Positions 23,652 to 37,235 of a DNA stretch of 64,000 nucleotides are shown here, in pieces. The stretch lies in NCBI GenBank assembly GCA_921293015.1, contig OV121096.1, positions 12,589,000-12,652,999 of the forward strand, read 5' to 3'. How positions within the stretch are numbered: position 1 is the first letter of the stretch; the number at the start of each line of letters is the position of its first letter. Made by a program: the position numbers and the translations under genes. The DNA comes from Phorcus lineatus (Eukaryota > Mollusca > Gastropoda > Trochida > Trochidae). Below the pieces are notes generated by a model. That model saw only the letters and a list, made by a program, of their open reading frames with translations, searched no databases and was not told where the DNA came from.

Positions 23652-26448
23652 TAAACTAGCATACCTCTGTGGGGAGAGAATGGTCTGATTGAAGTAATCT
23701 AGATTTATATATACAGAAATAATACGCCTATAGTTAACATTTACATATCTATATAATATATATTATATATAATTGAAATATTTTACTACAACTTATATTA
23801 GTCATAACAAGAACTATTTACCCATCGTTCACAAGTACACAGACATATATGAACATTGTTATTTTAGTACTTGATAGCAATCTCGGTCGATATTGTTTAA
23901 AGGTAAACAAAAACAGATATCCACTTCAACAAGAGTGTATTTGTAAAATTATTTCATTTGTTTTTATCTTTCGAGCAAAATGACTGCATCCAATGTAAAT
24001 ATATCTTTAAATGCAGAACGCTGTTTTACATAAGTAAATTTGAAACTATAATAATATATTGATAATGTCTAGTGATAGTATAAATGTAGTTTATTTATCT
24101 ATTTCTTTAATTATCAAATGATGTTTGTAACCGAGCAAAATGACTGCAAGCAAACTAAATAAATCTTTACACGCAGAACACTGTTTCATATTAGAAAATT
24201 TCAAACTACTCATACATACAATTTATAAGTCAAATATTTTTTATCAGTGATCATTGTTTGGAACTCGTATCATGCCGATTAATAAATTTTGTTGTTTTAT
24301 TTTTTGTATTGCAGATTTTCATTTAAAAAACATTAATTATTTATACAAAAGCTTAAGAGAGCCGTAGAATTTCACACGAAATACTCACACGATAGTCATT
24401 GAGGTGGCTGTCTGTCAAAGTATAACTCAGTATAGGCGCGGTGAGAACAGTGATATTGCCTAAAAGGGCAACCATTGATATTCCAACAGTTTGGTTTTCA
24501 AATAATGATCAGTGATTATCATTTGAAAGTCTGTAACACGAATCGGTCTCTTTATACAAATACACTGTTTCGTAATATATTTAGCCTTACTCGAAATGAA
24601 AGCATCAAACTGTTGACATTATCACAATCGTCCCTACCACCTAGTAATGCAAATATAGTATCTCAATGGGTAATGTAATTTTTTTCGGATCACTCAGTAG
24701 TCGAGGTCGGCCTACATATTTTGCAAGATATATTTTCCGTTCTAAAGTATTAGAATGCAGTAATGACAGACTATATGTTATAGGGAGTTTTTGTGTAAAA
24801 TATCTAATCATAATTAGACATAACAAATGTTGCATTTGTTCCTATAGTTAAGGAAGAATGATTAAGTAATCTTATCTCTCTAAAGAGTCATTCGAGACAC
24901 ATTTTAAATGTCGAAGACCCGGCATCGACGCAATTCTAGCCCTGGTATCAACTCGAGGGAATACGGTAGTAAGCGGAGCGTAGCTGTTGTAAACTTAATT
25001 GATCATCTTTATTTGATTCGGTAAAAAACAGATTTCGTCTCAGAAGAAAGTTTGTTTTAAAAAGATGTGAAAACTCTTTCAATCTATAGTTTCCATATCA
25101 CCTTTGTGGGTAAATTTTGTAAATGTTTGAATGCCTTGGTTGTACATGTTTTTAGACCTTTCCCGTACCGTTATCTAGTTACCAACCCTACATGCTGTCG
25201 ATCTTGTGACCAACGAGGCATTACTTGCTAAATATCACATGATACTCAATAGTAATGGTCGGGTTAAAAACTGGGTCGTCATAAGAGCTGATAAATAAAG
25301 GTTTACGAGTGGCAAGATTGTGTTGTGAGGTACATATATGAATCAAATTCTTTATGAAAATGAATCAATTAAGTCGCACATATTATAATTATTTATCGTA
25401 CACATTTCGATTTCAAACGTTCTTTGATTGTACAATCTTTTATTCTGTTTATAAATTGATTCATTCTGACACGACAATCTACTAAAATTCGTTCCATTTG
25501 AAGAAGCTGGTGTTTGGTGTCTTGGTTAGAGCGAGGACGTCTACATTCGTCCTTGGTTCGACATATTGCACATTCAGCCTGTTCACCTTAGATAAAATTA
25601 ATCACCAGGCGATTATGAATTTTTAACATTGATATTCAAAAACCTATATACGATGATAATATTGATAATATCATTCAAATCAATTACGTAGTTTTAATTC
25701 CATCCTTTTATAAAAAGAGTAATAATTCAGAAAATTAAGTAGTTCTATAGTTTCAGTTCATATAGAAAGAATCTGTGGCCGAGTATGTGTAATACTAACT
25801 GTGACAATGGAATCATGATCGTCATGGTGTGGTAATAAACTTACTATGAGTTAAACCCTCATGCCAAGTCGTGAGGAATATAAATCGTATCGTGTTTCAA
25901 ATCGATCATTGATCAACATGTAAACAAACCCTGTTTAGTTTTTATCGAATTTACATTTGATCATCCAATGCTTTACATTTCAAATGTATTTTTCAAATAC
26001 TATTCAATTTCACAAACAAATGATAGCAAATCGAAATTAAAAGAAACACACAAGTCAGAATCAACAAGCCGTGAAATAAGGTCATATACAATAGGTTTAT
26101 GCAAAATGCTTTGATGAGACATAAATGAGCAGGTTTTGGTTTTCATTTCCCGTTCTTAAGAAACGTTTTATAAATTGACGGGTAAAGTATGGATAAAAGT
26201 ATGTAATAATGGTGGTTATTACCCATATGGTTATTCATAAGCGGTGTCATATTTTCAATATGAGCACATGTGCACATATCACTTTTGCCTAGCAACGATT
26301 GTCTTAGCGCGAGTTACCGTATTTCGTCGTCTGTGACGTCATTTAATCATTGTTCGTGACGTCACTGTAGCGGGCCGGCGGAAGGGAAGGATGCCGTTTT
26401 CTGAATATTTCCATGCCTTTGAAATGGAGTAGAATCGGTAATAAAGAA

Positions 26449-26588
26449 ATTATTATCCTCGGAAGTGTGTCATATCACTTTTACGAAACTCGTGCGAATT
26501 TGTGTATTACCCTCGCTCTCGCTCGGGTAATACAAAAATTCACACTCGTTTCGTAAAAGCCATATGACACACTTCCTCGGGTAATAAT
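26449..26588. repeat. Long near-perfect hairpin (foldback element)
   Basis: Two arms of about 64 nt, with few mismatches, surround a short TCGCTCTCGCTC centre. The left arm runs from ATTATTATCCTCGGAAGTG to GTGTATTACCC and the right arm mirrors it. The unit is GT/AC-rich compared with its surroundings. Two TGACGTCA palindromes lie about 100 bp upstream (26,330-26,365). It resembles foldback or hairpin MITEs; no coding content is likely. Confidence 0.8.
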
Positions 26589-28309
26589 CTCTATATGTAA
26601 GCAAACGGAAAGTAAAATGCATAATACCAGTATCCATAACGACCAAAATACCCTGTATACTAATGTTAAGTTTGCATGTTTCTTTTGGTCAACTTGATAT
26701 CGCACTTTTTACATTTTGTAGATAAGTAGATAGTAAAGCACACAGAATATGAAATCATGGTACTTTTGAATTAATATATAAATCGTAAAACCTGAAAATA
26801 CATGCTTATATCCATGTAAATGAATACATAGCGAGTATTTAACAAACGGATGCAATGAAAAAAGGGAAACTACAAATCATCCATGATATGAACTAAGAAG
26901 CAAAGATCTAAAACAGTTTTGCAGTCCTTGTTCGTTGTAAAAACAAGACAAGGTGAAGACATTATAAAACTTTAAAGTTCCTGACAAATATTCATCACTG
27001 CCAAGTCAAGAAACATTAACTCAATCGTCATGCCGGATTGGCATCACTTTGTGACCGGTAACTTTCCAGGGTCGATTTACTTACTTAGAGGAGTGAAGGT
27101 TATATAAAGAGGGTCAGCTTTTTTAAAAATCAAATTAATTTCCTTAAAAAATTTGATCATTACGCTTAATTTCATACCTTACATTATAATATCGATACCA
27201 TTATGCCAATTTCGAGGAATTCTGAACAAAACATTGTCAATAGAAACGTATTTCACACGAACTGTTTAATTGTTCGTCCTACTTGAAAAGAACTTATTGA
27301 TCAAAATGACTTTCTCACTTTTCATTAAACTTTCAAACAGCAAACTATTAAATATGGAGTTTATGTAGTCAACATCCGAAAAAAACGTGGTTGGAAAAAT
27401 AACAATAACTCCAAACACAGACTTCTCATATTGCTGACAATGATGTATTTCTTCTAGTTTTTCTTTCTACGACTTCCCGACAATCTTTATAAAGACTGGC
27501 ACCTGTAATTCCCCCTATCTTTCTGTAGGTGTGGATATTATCATAAAAAACCCTCATAATTCTGTACGTTGTGAGTTGTTTTGAATATAAAATAGAAATT
27601 GGGAAAATCGAGTGGTTGGTTTGCCTGATGAATATAGAAACATAACTGAACGTTTTGTAGGAATGCGTAAATGTACCACAAGTTTTTTTTATAAGTGAAA
27701 TACTGCGGTGTATAAAAATCAATTTTTGATAGATAAATAATGCAGAGTAAACAAGTTGAAATAAAAAGACTGAGTATTCATTCATGCTTTGGTTGAGTCA
27801 ACTATCATTTCGACGTGGTCTTCACCTATATAACAGGTATAGAAATGCATTGCTCTTACTGAAGACGAGCTTAACGTATCAAGCAGTATGTAAATGTTAT
27901 ATGATATTTTCCTCGAACAGCTTCTAAAGTTAGTTGTGCTTGATCTTCATCAAAACGTACCAGAAGGTTGAATTCTGCAAGTTGCACTAGACTGAGGTGG
28001 ATTCTAAATACCAGTGCCGGACACTGTGTACTTATAATAGGGATTTGTCAGGATTTCTCCTGCAACTTTAAGTCAAGGAAGTGTGTTATCTACAGTGAGA
28101 AACGTGAACAATATGAGAATCTTACAGGGACTTCTGACAACACACAAGTATGTATTTAGTTTTAATTATAATATAATTTAATTTTATATTCATAATGTTG
28201 AATGAATTAATATATCATTTGTGTTTAATTGAAACATATTGTGAGTTAATGGTTGCAATTTATTTATTGGTAATTCTAATATTGAATATTTTTTACATCA
28301 AATTTTGCT

Positions 28310-28993
28310 TTAAAAGCACTAGTGCACACCAATATTTCGAAAACACAACGAATGCACAGATACTGCATATCTCTCGATATTATTCAAGATCCTCAGTCAA
28401 GTAATCTACCTCGTAAGTTATTTAACGAATATTTACGTATTCAGGTAGTAAAGTTGATTTTTAGAGACCGGCAGTATTTAATGTTACGTTACAATAAATC
28501 CGCATGAACTACGATATCGGAAATATTAAGATTTTGCATATAACCAAAAAAGCGGAAACGGCAGCCGATTTGGTCAATCTAATAGCAATGCTAATGCTGT
28601 GTTATAGCAATGTGACACGTGAATAAAATATTTTTCTTCTTCTTCTTCTTCTGTGTTATTAAATCGGTTTATTTACAACATTGCTTTCATAAAACATAAT
28701 TCATTCTTTGTTCTCAGTTCAGAGTTTAGGTAAATTCAACAGCTGCACATAATAATAGTTCAGCCGCTTTCAACTGTCTATAATTTATCCGTTTTGTGCA
28801 CAGCTAACCTTAGATTTGTTATATGTCCAAGCCGACAGCGGCTGTCTAAATTTTGTCATTGTTGATTGCAGGTCAATAGTAAAGAATTTTAAGTATTTCA
28901 TTGCATCGATAGAAAGCTTAAGGGATTGCATAAGTCCTCTTAAACCTTAAAATAGCCAATTTAAACCGTAAAAGTGTGCACTAGTGCCTTTAA
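28310..28993 (+). mobile_element. TTAA MITE (CACTAGTGC family), young copy in unit 1
   Basis: The ends are TTAAAAGCACTAGTGCAC and, reverse-complemented, TTAAAGGCACTAGTGCAC: 18-bp inverted repeats with one mismatch, including the TTAA. No transposase is encoded. It is very similar to the copy at 42,429-43,088, while the host units around the two have diverged more. It sits after the PAN exon of the unit 1 pseudogene; unit 2 has the matching empty site near 46,938-46,950, where TTTGCT is followed by CTCAGAGACAT instead of TTAAGAGACAC. A TTC microsatellite (28,636-28,651) lies inside. Confidence 0.85.
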
Positions 28994-30489
28994 GAGACAC
29001 GATGGAATTTCCTATTCTTTTTATTACTCATCTTCACAAAGATTTCGCTTCGTACTGTGCGATTTCCTCTCGGAAAGAGTACTATGAAAATATGCCTCGA
29101 AATTCAACAATGGTCAAACCATAGTTTCTATTTTTGATGACCAAATAACCTTAAACGAACTTATATCTTAAAGTGAAATGTCTGAATACCCAATGGTTTA
29201 TATGCTTACTGTCCTTGATATCACTACTGCATGCTTTATGTCCCGCTCGCCATGCTTCCATATGATGGTGTATCAGCGACTGAGACTATGATGTCAAATT
29301 TCATTCGTAATACGAAGAAAGCATGTTGTAATGTTTTTATATGATAAACACTAACAGAAATTTTCAACCTCTAACATCATATTAACATATTGATTCTCTT
29401 ACCCTAGTAAAGAGTTTCTCTTAAGTACAGTAAATACCTGAAAGGTTATTTCTACCGTGTCTGTATTAGATTGCCTTCTTAATCATATACATGAAACAAA
29501 GTATTGCAACGCCAATCTTTTCTTCGATTTAATGTTATTCGAGTTGCCAAATTTCTTTTCTCCCTGTCAACAACACCTTTTAATGACTTATTATACATAT
29601 TTATTAATATTTTAATTTAAATGTCACAGAACCATAACCGTGTAAATTTGTAAGACCACCTTCCATACAAAAACATGCTTATGAACGGCATTCAAAAATA
29701 TCGTGGTAGCATGAGGTTTTCATACCTAAAAAATACCATTGTGACGTTTTTTGCCCCTGTGTACAGTTTAACCTCTCCACATGTAAACGTATGACATTTC
29801 TAGCTTTTAATTCCTTGGTGTTATATGGCCACGATACGGATTGTGTCATGATAACACGATTTGACTATTAGTGTATAGCCCAAAGGTCCGAAATCGATCT
29901 TCATTCAAAATAAGTAAAATGCCTTTACTATAATATTTCCCACTAGAATTTGGTGAATGAAACTCATTGTTAAATTTACCTTTACTTATTTTAGATAAAC
30001 AGTCACAAATAATAAATAATTGACATTGTTAGAACTGTAAGAAAGAACTCATATTGACAAAACTATACCATAACTTTTACAGGTCAATAAAACACACAAA
30101 TGTGATTAGCACCCCTGTGGACCCTCGAAAGTGTGTATCCCTATTCGGAAAGTTCAAGGCATGCAATGTTTGAAGGTCATTGACGCAAAGGAAATTGTAT
30201 CGTTTGTTTGACCTTATCATCTATAAAACTAACCTTAAAACATCGAACTAAAAAGAAAGGCGATGAAGCACAAATGCCACTTAAAAGGAAGTAGTTAAAT
30301 GATGATGGTTCTGTTTTATTTCGATCATACAACCTTTTCTAACGATGAATAATACATTAATACATGGAAAATAGACTATTGGTCACGATTCTCTGTCCTG
30401 TTTACCGACAAGCAAGTGAAAAAAGTAATAATGAAAAAAAAGTATCAAAATTATGAGTTAGCTGAAAGTAACGCATAATTTTGGTTTTA

Positions 30490-32485
30490 GTAAATTAGTA
30501 TCTGTCTTTGTTTCACTTATATGAATAAAAGAGCCAAAAAATTAGAAAATATATACTTTAATTCGACTCCTAAGACACCTTTTAAACCCCGGTTTAGGAT
30601 AACCGCCTAATCACACTGGGGAAAGCTTGAATTCATCGAAGCATAACTCAAAGACACACAGAGTGTGACGTATTAGGAGTCAGCTGAAACTCGAGCTCTT
30701 TGTTTTTCTCTGTATTTTTTTGCAAAATAAGGACAATAACATTTCCAAAAGAATTCATAAACACGATATATTAATGCCTCATGATATCAACGTTCCTTTT
30801 CAGTCGTCATATCCACTTTGATTGGAATGGGATAATCCCTGGACGCGGTTTCCTCGGGTGGATTTATATAAAAAACGTTTAGAACTTTGTTGGTGAGAGA
30901 TCAACCACTATTGGCCAGGTACTGTTATATCATGCAGGTTATTTATTGATATGAAATGTAAATTGTCTCGAAAAAAAATAAAGTTGTTAATGAACGGGAT
31001 AAAATGTCATATATGTTTAGTGTACTGACATTTGTATCATATTTTGCAGAAGATGAAATCTTTTCTTTTACTTAACTTTCCTGACAACTTAGTACTTAAG
31101 TGGATGATTCGTTTGTAGTAATCTCACATATATTTTTATCTAATACGACATCACACACTGTGTGGCTATGTATCTGTCTTTGATTGCACCAATCAAGGCT
31201 ATGATAACATACACGACGAAAGAGTTAAACACATCCTATATAACCCTAAAGGATTTTGATAACCTTTCCAAACGATCTCCTTTTGCAAATGATTGTCATT
31301 ATCGTAGAAAAGCACGAGCCTAATCTCAATCACTTAATCTAATTATTTGAACTACATATTCTACAAGTTCATTGGTTCATAAAGATCGAACGTCGTGAAA
31401 GTATATTCAGTGGCAGTGCCAAGAGATACGCCATTATTACAGGATGTTTGGCATATACCAACGGGTCCAAGGCGTGAAAATGCAATACATGTAGGTGTAA
31501 TTACAGACTATTAAATTAAGAATTGAATATGAATGCGATGGGATTAAATAGTGACTTGTTAGTCATAAAAGATGAGTCTGATTGTTGTAACAAATTTGGG
31601 CAGACGTCGCAATTGATTGAGTACATCAGTATATATTCTAAAGATATATTAGATATTAATTAAACGAAGGTTAGAGTCATTTCTCGATTTTCGTTTAATG
31701 ATTTTTCAACAAAATAAGAACTTGGCTTGATTTTTGTTAATTTGTGCAATAAACACCTTTAATTATCCGTCATTAAGACAGCGTAATTATCGGCTGTGAA
31801 AAACCCACCTGGGCTAGGGGCAATAAAATTCGCGCGGTTGTGACGACATAAACAGACTGTACAGAGTGGCGCATCATTATTTCAACTGAAATACCGCCTT
31901 AAATAATTGTTTAATTACCATTGATGTGTATTTTTTTTTTACACCAAACGTCTTACTTCCTCAAATGAATTGTCTAACTGAGTGGAAAACATTATCTGAA
32001 AATCGTTAATTATTAGGATTTTTCTGTGATATTGTTACGATAGATGTATAGATCACGAGGCAATTATTCTGTTTATGACGTCACAAAAAGGGCGTGTGGC
32101 CAGTCATGCCTTCACTGGTTTGTGGCCCGATAGATCTAAGCGGCCCATTAAAAGTGACATTCAAAAAACGGCTTTCAATACCAAACTGAACATATTTCAG
32201 TAGCGACCGTTGACGCACTATGTATAGTTGTGTGTAACAAACTGCAAACTAATGTAATGTTCACGACAAATATTCAAGATGTGTTAAAATTATTCAGAAA
32301 ATCTTTGGAAATATAGTTGATTTTGTAATTATAAGGATTGTTTTACATTTTTTATGCCTCTATCGATGTATAACAGCAACAAATTTTGTATAAAATCGCT
32401 GCGCTACGCTACGCTGCGCGATGTTATACAATTGTTACTGTTATACATCGATGGAGGCACAAAAAATGTAAAACAATCCTTAAAT
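30490..32485. other. 2-kb insert specific to unit 1, no genes seen
   Basis: In unit 2 the sequence runs from about 49,815 directly to about 49,860 across the point where unit 1 has about 2 kb extra. I see no open frame over 60 codons on the plus strand and no known domain. The only clear structure is the long hairpin at its right end (32,334-32,482), whose outer edge is where homology to unit 2 resumes. Left-edge position is approximate. Confidence 0.5.
32334..32482. repeat. Long hairpin, about 60-nt arms
   Basis: The arm beginning AAGGATTGTTTTACATTTTT and containing TCTATCGATGTATAACAG is mirrored by one ending in AAAAATGTAAAACAATCCTT. A GC-rich centre of alternating GCTACGCT-like motifs separates them. 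The arms are nearly perfect. It ends the 2-kb stretch that unit 2 lacks, so it may be one terminus of a larger insertion or a separate foldback element. Confidence 0.8.
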
Positions 32486-35094
32486 GTTCGAATGACATCA
32501 TTTGATTAATAAGAACATTTAAAAATGGTCTACATATATTATACATATCACCACACAAGCTCCTTGACACAGAAGTCAGGAGTTCGGGAGCCTTCGGGTG
32601 TTCCAACAAATATCAGATCAGAAACCTTATGTCATGTTTAAGAATTCGAAAATAAATACTTTCCTTGATCCTGCTTATCAAAATACTGGACTTTATTAGC
32701 TGAAAACAATTACAGGATATGAGATACCAGAGTCGCACGCAAAGCCCGCTTCACTAGTACCGGAACTAGAGGATCATGGTATGACAGCAAGGTACCAGTT
32801 TGAGACGAAGGGTATGCGCAGCTAGCCGGAAGTGACGTTCTTAAGTGTATTTGAGTCACATGGTCTCCTCTTACCCTAAGTCCTTTGAATAAATCATAAC
32901 AAGGAAATGATGTCATTATTTAATTTATCAATTATTGTGGACCTAAAACAATGGGAATGATCACAATGAAGGTTATTCAATAATACAAACTTTCATGCGT
33001 AATATAAAATATAGATTTAAAAAAAATCACGAAGTTTTGGTTTTAATGATAAATAGTGAAAATTATAATACAATGCAATACCAATAAATTATATGAAATA
33101 AACGAATTTACAAAACGTGTCAATGATTGAGTTCCTTCTTCTCTTCTAGCATTTCACTTAAAACACCAAACTACACTAATTACACTACCTGCTAAATGAT
33201 TATTACTAAAGAATTGATTCAGTACTAATGTAATATTAAATAAATATAATATAAATACACAAGTGAAGCATAATTGATATGATAAACAAAACCATTTTTT
33301 TTATCTTACGTCATTGTAGAAAAAACAAGCCATTTACTTGTATGATTTTCTTTGAGAAATTGATGAGCAAATATTCATATGACTTATATTTTTGTCATAT
33401 TTGGGTTATGTCATGTTCACAACATACTGGTATGTTAAAAAAGAACCCAAACAACTCTCATATCAAAATATGAATAAAAAGTTCACTGCGACCTTATACA
33501 TCTGATTGTCCGATAATGGTCTTTCATAACTCTTTCATTAGTACATACATTGAAAGGGCTTAATCTTGAAAATATACATCAAATTAATGAAAATAAAGCA
33601 AGTGAACACAAATAACTGATATTAATTTGTTATGGACTAGTGAAACAGTTAACAAGAAATGATAAAATGTCACTAACACTTCCAATTAAAGTTAAAAATT
33701 TTAATGCTACAAATAAATTTAAAAAATACCAGTTCTATTTTGTTCATTTAGCAGTAAAATCGAAATCGAATCTCCGATCGTGTACTGTATCTAGAGCGTC
33801 GTATTTCCTGTTCCAACAGAGAGCCTACAAAACCTATACGAAAATCTCTTGACAGCGTCTGATAAATTTCTTAAATTCTATTTGGATGGAAATACATGTT
33901 TTAAATGAGCTTCTTAGTTATTTTTTCAATAAGGCAGCCGCGATAACCGAGCACGCTAAATCATTCATATTCATACCAATTACAACTGCAAAATGTTTTG
34001 GATGAAAAAGTTGTATAAAAGCATTAGAAATCTACCATTAGCCACTTAATGACATTCTTTTGTAAAACAATCAATACAAAACGCTACAAGTACTTTACAC
34101 AAAGTAGACTTCTCTTCTTCATCGACACCACCCGGGGCTCCAAACATCGTCATAGAAGCGTGGATCAGCTTTTACACTGATTCCAGGGAAAAATGCGGGC
34201 TTAAGTGTTTTCCGGTAATCCTTCAGCCTCGATTTGAGTTGTTGCACTATATCCGGGTACTTCTCTGCTAGATCAAAGTGTTCTGTTGGATCGGCTTTTG
34301 GAAGAGACAAAACGTTTGAAATGATAATTGTGTATTGAGGTGTTTGTTTCATACTGTTTTTATAAAGAAGATGGGCCCGAGTCAGAATGTGAGAAGGGCA
34401 CATTGATAAAATGAGACAATTGTAATGGAACTCAAAACCTGATGTTAAACTCAATAGTAAAATAGATCATTTAGGAAAGTTCAATATTTTAAAAATTAGT
34501 TTTGAAAACCCCCCAGAGCTTTCCAATGCGACACATTAATCTGACTGTACAAATAGATTTCTTGTTTTTGGAGAGAAAGTTCAGTTTACCTTTCTCTTTC
34601 ATGAATGCCATCTTTAAATACATGTCAATATATACAGCAATATTTTCAAAATAGAATACCCAATAAAATGAATGAAAACATTCATAATAAATCTTCAATC
34701 CCTCCACAAAAATGCCATGTTTCCTTTAAATCGTAGTTCAATAATGAAACTTGGCAATTGTTCGTACTAGATATGTTGAAAAGGCGATATTTAGTTCTCC
34801 CTCCAGAGTTCCAGTGGGTATCCAACACCTTGTAAAGTAACGTCTCATCTGCGTCGTAGGTTGTGTTGAGGAGTTCTACAGGGAAATCGGCATTTTCCGG
34901 AGAAACTCGGGGAAGTGGATACCAGTCGTTAAATCTTCCCGGAGAACCCTCGATCAGCTTCATATCTCCAACTCTTTGAAAGAGAAATAAAAACTTTCTC
35001 CAGTCTCAGTTAATGTTTCATAAAATGGTTAGTTGGTTTTGATTCTTATCAAAATATTATGATTACTGATTAAAGTTTTCAACTAGAAAGGTTT

Positions 35095-35300
35095 CCAAAA
35101 TTACGTTTTATTTACTGGTGTGATTCATTGCCAAGCTTTCGATAAAAAATCATAACTTCAACCATTTTATTGTCACTACACTGAGCCAATAAGTCTGAAT
35201 AGGGAAATTTGAATAACAGTCAGAACTGCTTGATAAGATACTAGCATTGAAACAACGTTAGCCAAATTTGACTCAAACAACATACTCTGTCTCTTAATGC
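35095..35300 (-). repeat. Dispersed repeat, copy in unit 2 sulfatase intron 12
   Basis: It matches the copy at 12,090-12,275 by position and sequence, including TTTATTGTCACTACACTGAG and CTCAAACAACATACTC. It was inherited through the segmental duplication. Confidence 0.55.
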
Positions 35301-36519
35301 ATATGATTTGCTTTTAAAAAACATGTCACCAAAGCTTTTAATAAAAACCTTTAGCATTCTAATTTATCAATTACATTGGTAAAATTCAAAAGAGTCGAAA
35401 CATTCATTAAGCAAAACTATTTGAATAACTATTGTATTTTAGACAGACTCTTCAATTTGTAGTTTTCGTGTGGCGTCTACATTTCAATCGAAGAAAAGGA
35501 AATATTCTACGTAACATTTCAAAACCTTATGTCCAAATTCACTGTAAAAATGTAAATGAATACGCATAACTTTCTGTTCAGGGGCGTAACTAGGAAATTT
35601 TCAGTTGTAGTCATCATGTGGTTGGACATGATCGAGTTTCTGTGCATTTTGACGAATGTCACCAGTAATATTTTAGAAAAACATTTATTCAAAAAACGTA
35701 AAACTCAAATAATGTGTTCATCCAGACTATATTACGTTTATACTTAATGCTTTCATTGAATACCGAAGTGTAAGTACTGGCTTTTTATGCTACAAGGTAG
35801 TTACGCCTCTGCTGTTAAGAACAATTCAGTACATGAAAAGAAATAAAAAGGTATTTGAAAAACAAAACGCAAAACGATATGTATGGTTGACTATTTAATC
35901 TTATACCTGAAAAAAGAATAAAAAACAAGAAGATAATCATGAACTACTATACCTTATAGCCGCGCGTTTTTAGCTTTTCCATCAATGTTGTAAATAAACT
36001 CCTTCCTTTTAGTGACGTCACCAGCTCTTATAGTATCCCATTGGTCAATTCCATCAATGTTGCTGTCTATGAATTAGAGTAATACTTTTTAGAATTTAAA
36101 CCTAAATAAGTATCCAGAGGCTCATTTTTAAGAAGACTTTCGCAATGTTTAAAGCTCTATCTTTAAAAAATGATAATTATTTCTTATGTAATATTATAAA
36201 TGAAATATAGTTAATATATATTGAAAGTGAAATTTGGAAATGTGTTACATCTGACTATACTTTGAGGGAGATTTTGATCTTAAACATTTTTAAAGACACT
36301 GTAGCACGTTATTACAGGGAGAGTGCTGTCATTAATAGTAAAACAAATATTGCCAACTATGAAAACATAATTTTTGATAAATAAAAAGAGTTTTTTATCA
36401 AACGACCTAAGTCTGGGTAAACTACGTGAAACAATATTCCTGACTCAAATAATTGAAAGGTGTTCACACTAAAATGGCGACGTGACTTTTTTGCTTTTAT
36501 TGTGACATCTTATTCTAAC

Positions 36520-37235
36520 ATGATACGAAAACGAGAATGAAAATACTTTTTTCTGATTGGTTCCTCATATAAATGTTTGAGTAATTATTTCGCTAGTAAT
36601 TTCCTCATAATGTTAACGACCGATTTACATTCCTCCGCGCACGTACACAGACTGCACTTGTCTACATCGACTTACAGACAAATTAAATGTTTTACCGACA
36701 TTCTGAAAACCTATAAAAAATGAGAAATTTAGGAGATAAATCCATAATGGGTTTTATTGTTGTTCATTATTTATCCCCAAATTTAATTTCAAATCGAGAT
36801 CTAATCACATTACTGTTGCGCAAGGCAGATACGTTCCTAATTATTTTTCTAATTAGTCATGCGAGGATGGACTCAGATACATCCATTCTGTTTTTTGTTT
36901 TGGGGTTGTATGTAGTGCATTTGTTACCCCTAAATAATCATTTCAAACCTCGCAAGCTCGGCTTGAAATTAAATTTAAAGATATTATATCTAAGTTTTGT
37001 ATCCGACTTCAATCCCCATTTTCATAAAGACAATACATTCAAGTAAATAAAACACCAAACAGAGTTTCGATGCGTCATTTAATTAAAAAGATATAACGGT
37101 TCAAAGTGCGTAGAAATTGGCCACCTCGAAAGCCCAATTAAAAAAGTCCCTAGAGTGGCCTGAGCTCTCCTTCGGCGGATGTGACGTCATAGACAGGAGT
37201 CGCTCCGCGTTTGTTTGTAAACAAGTATATTTATA
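36520..37235. other. Filler sequence at the exon 6-11 deletion
   Basis: Between points matching 13,205 and 17,670 of unit 1, unit 2 has about 0.7 kb that does not match the lost 4.4 kb. It contains a 108-codon open frame at 36,720-37,046 with no recognisable domain and a small inverted repeat near 36,945-36,970 (TTTCAAACC/GCTTGAAA region). It may be an insertion that accompanied the deletion. Confidence 0.5.

Larger units (their letters stand above)
27901..32880 (+). pseudogene. Broken PAN/EGF-like/sushi gene (unit 1 copy)
   Basis: Three exons of the intact gene at 46,524-54,692 can be recognised but all are damaged. The first has a TAA at codon 9 of the signal peptide (27,925-27,927) and a 1-nt insertion near 28,030 that shifts the PAN frame. 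The EGF-like exon (30,083 onward) has TAG at 30,107-30,109 where the other copy has TCG, and its splice donor is altered. The sushi exon (from about 32,715) lost two codons with a cysteine at its start and has a 2-nt insertion near 32,800. A 12-nt deletion near 32,873 removes the last cysteine and the splice donor. The later sushi exons are absent because the duplication junction follows at about 33,205. It is a clear pseudogene. Confidence 0.9.

Noticed and set aside
27426..27785. 119-codon minus-strand frame just upstream of the unit 1 PAN/sushi pseudogene
   Set aside because: The matching region of unit 2 (46,180-46,400) does not keep the frame, so it is not conserved coding sequence.
36720..37046. 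108-codon frame in the filler of the second sulfatase
   Set aside because: No domain, no splice or promoter evidence and AT-rich composition; probably chance.
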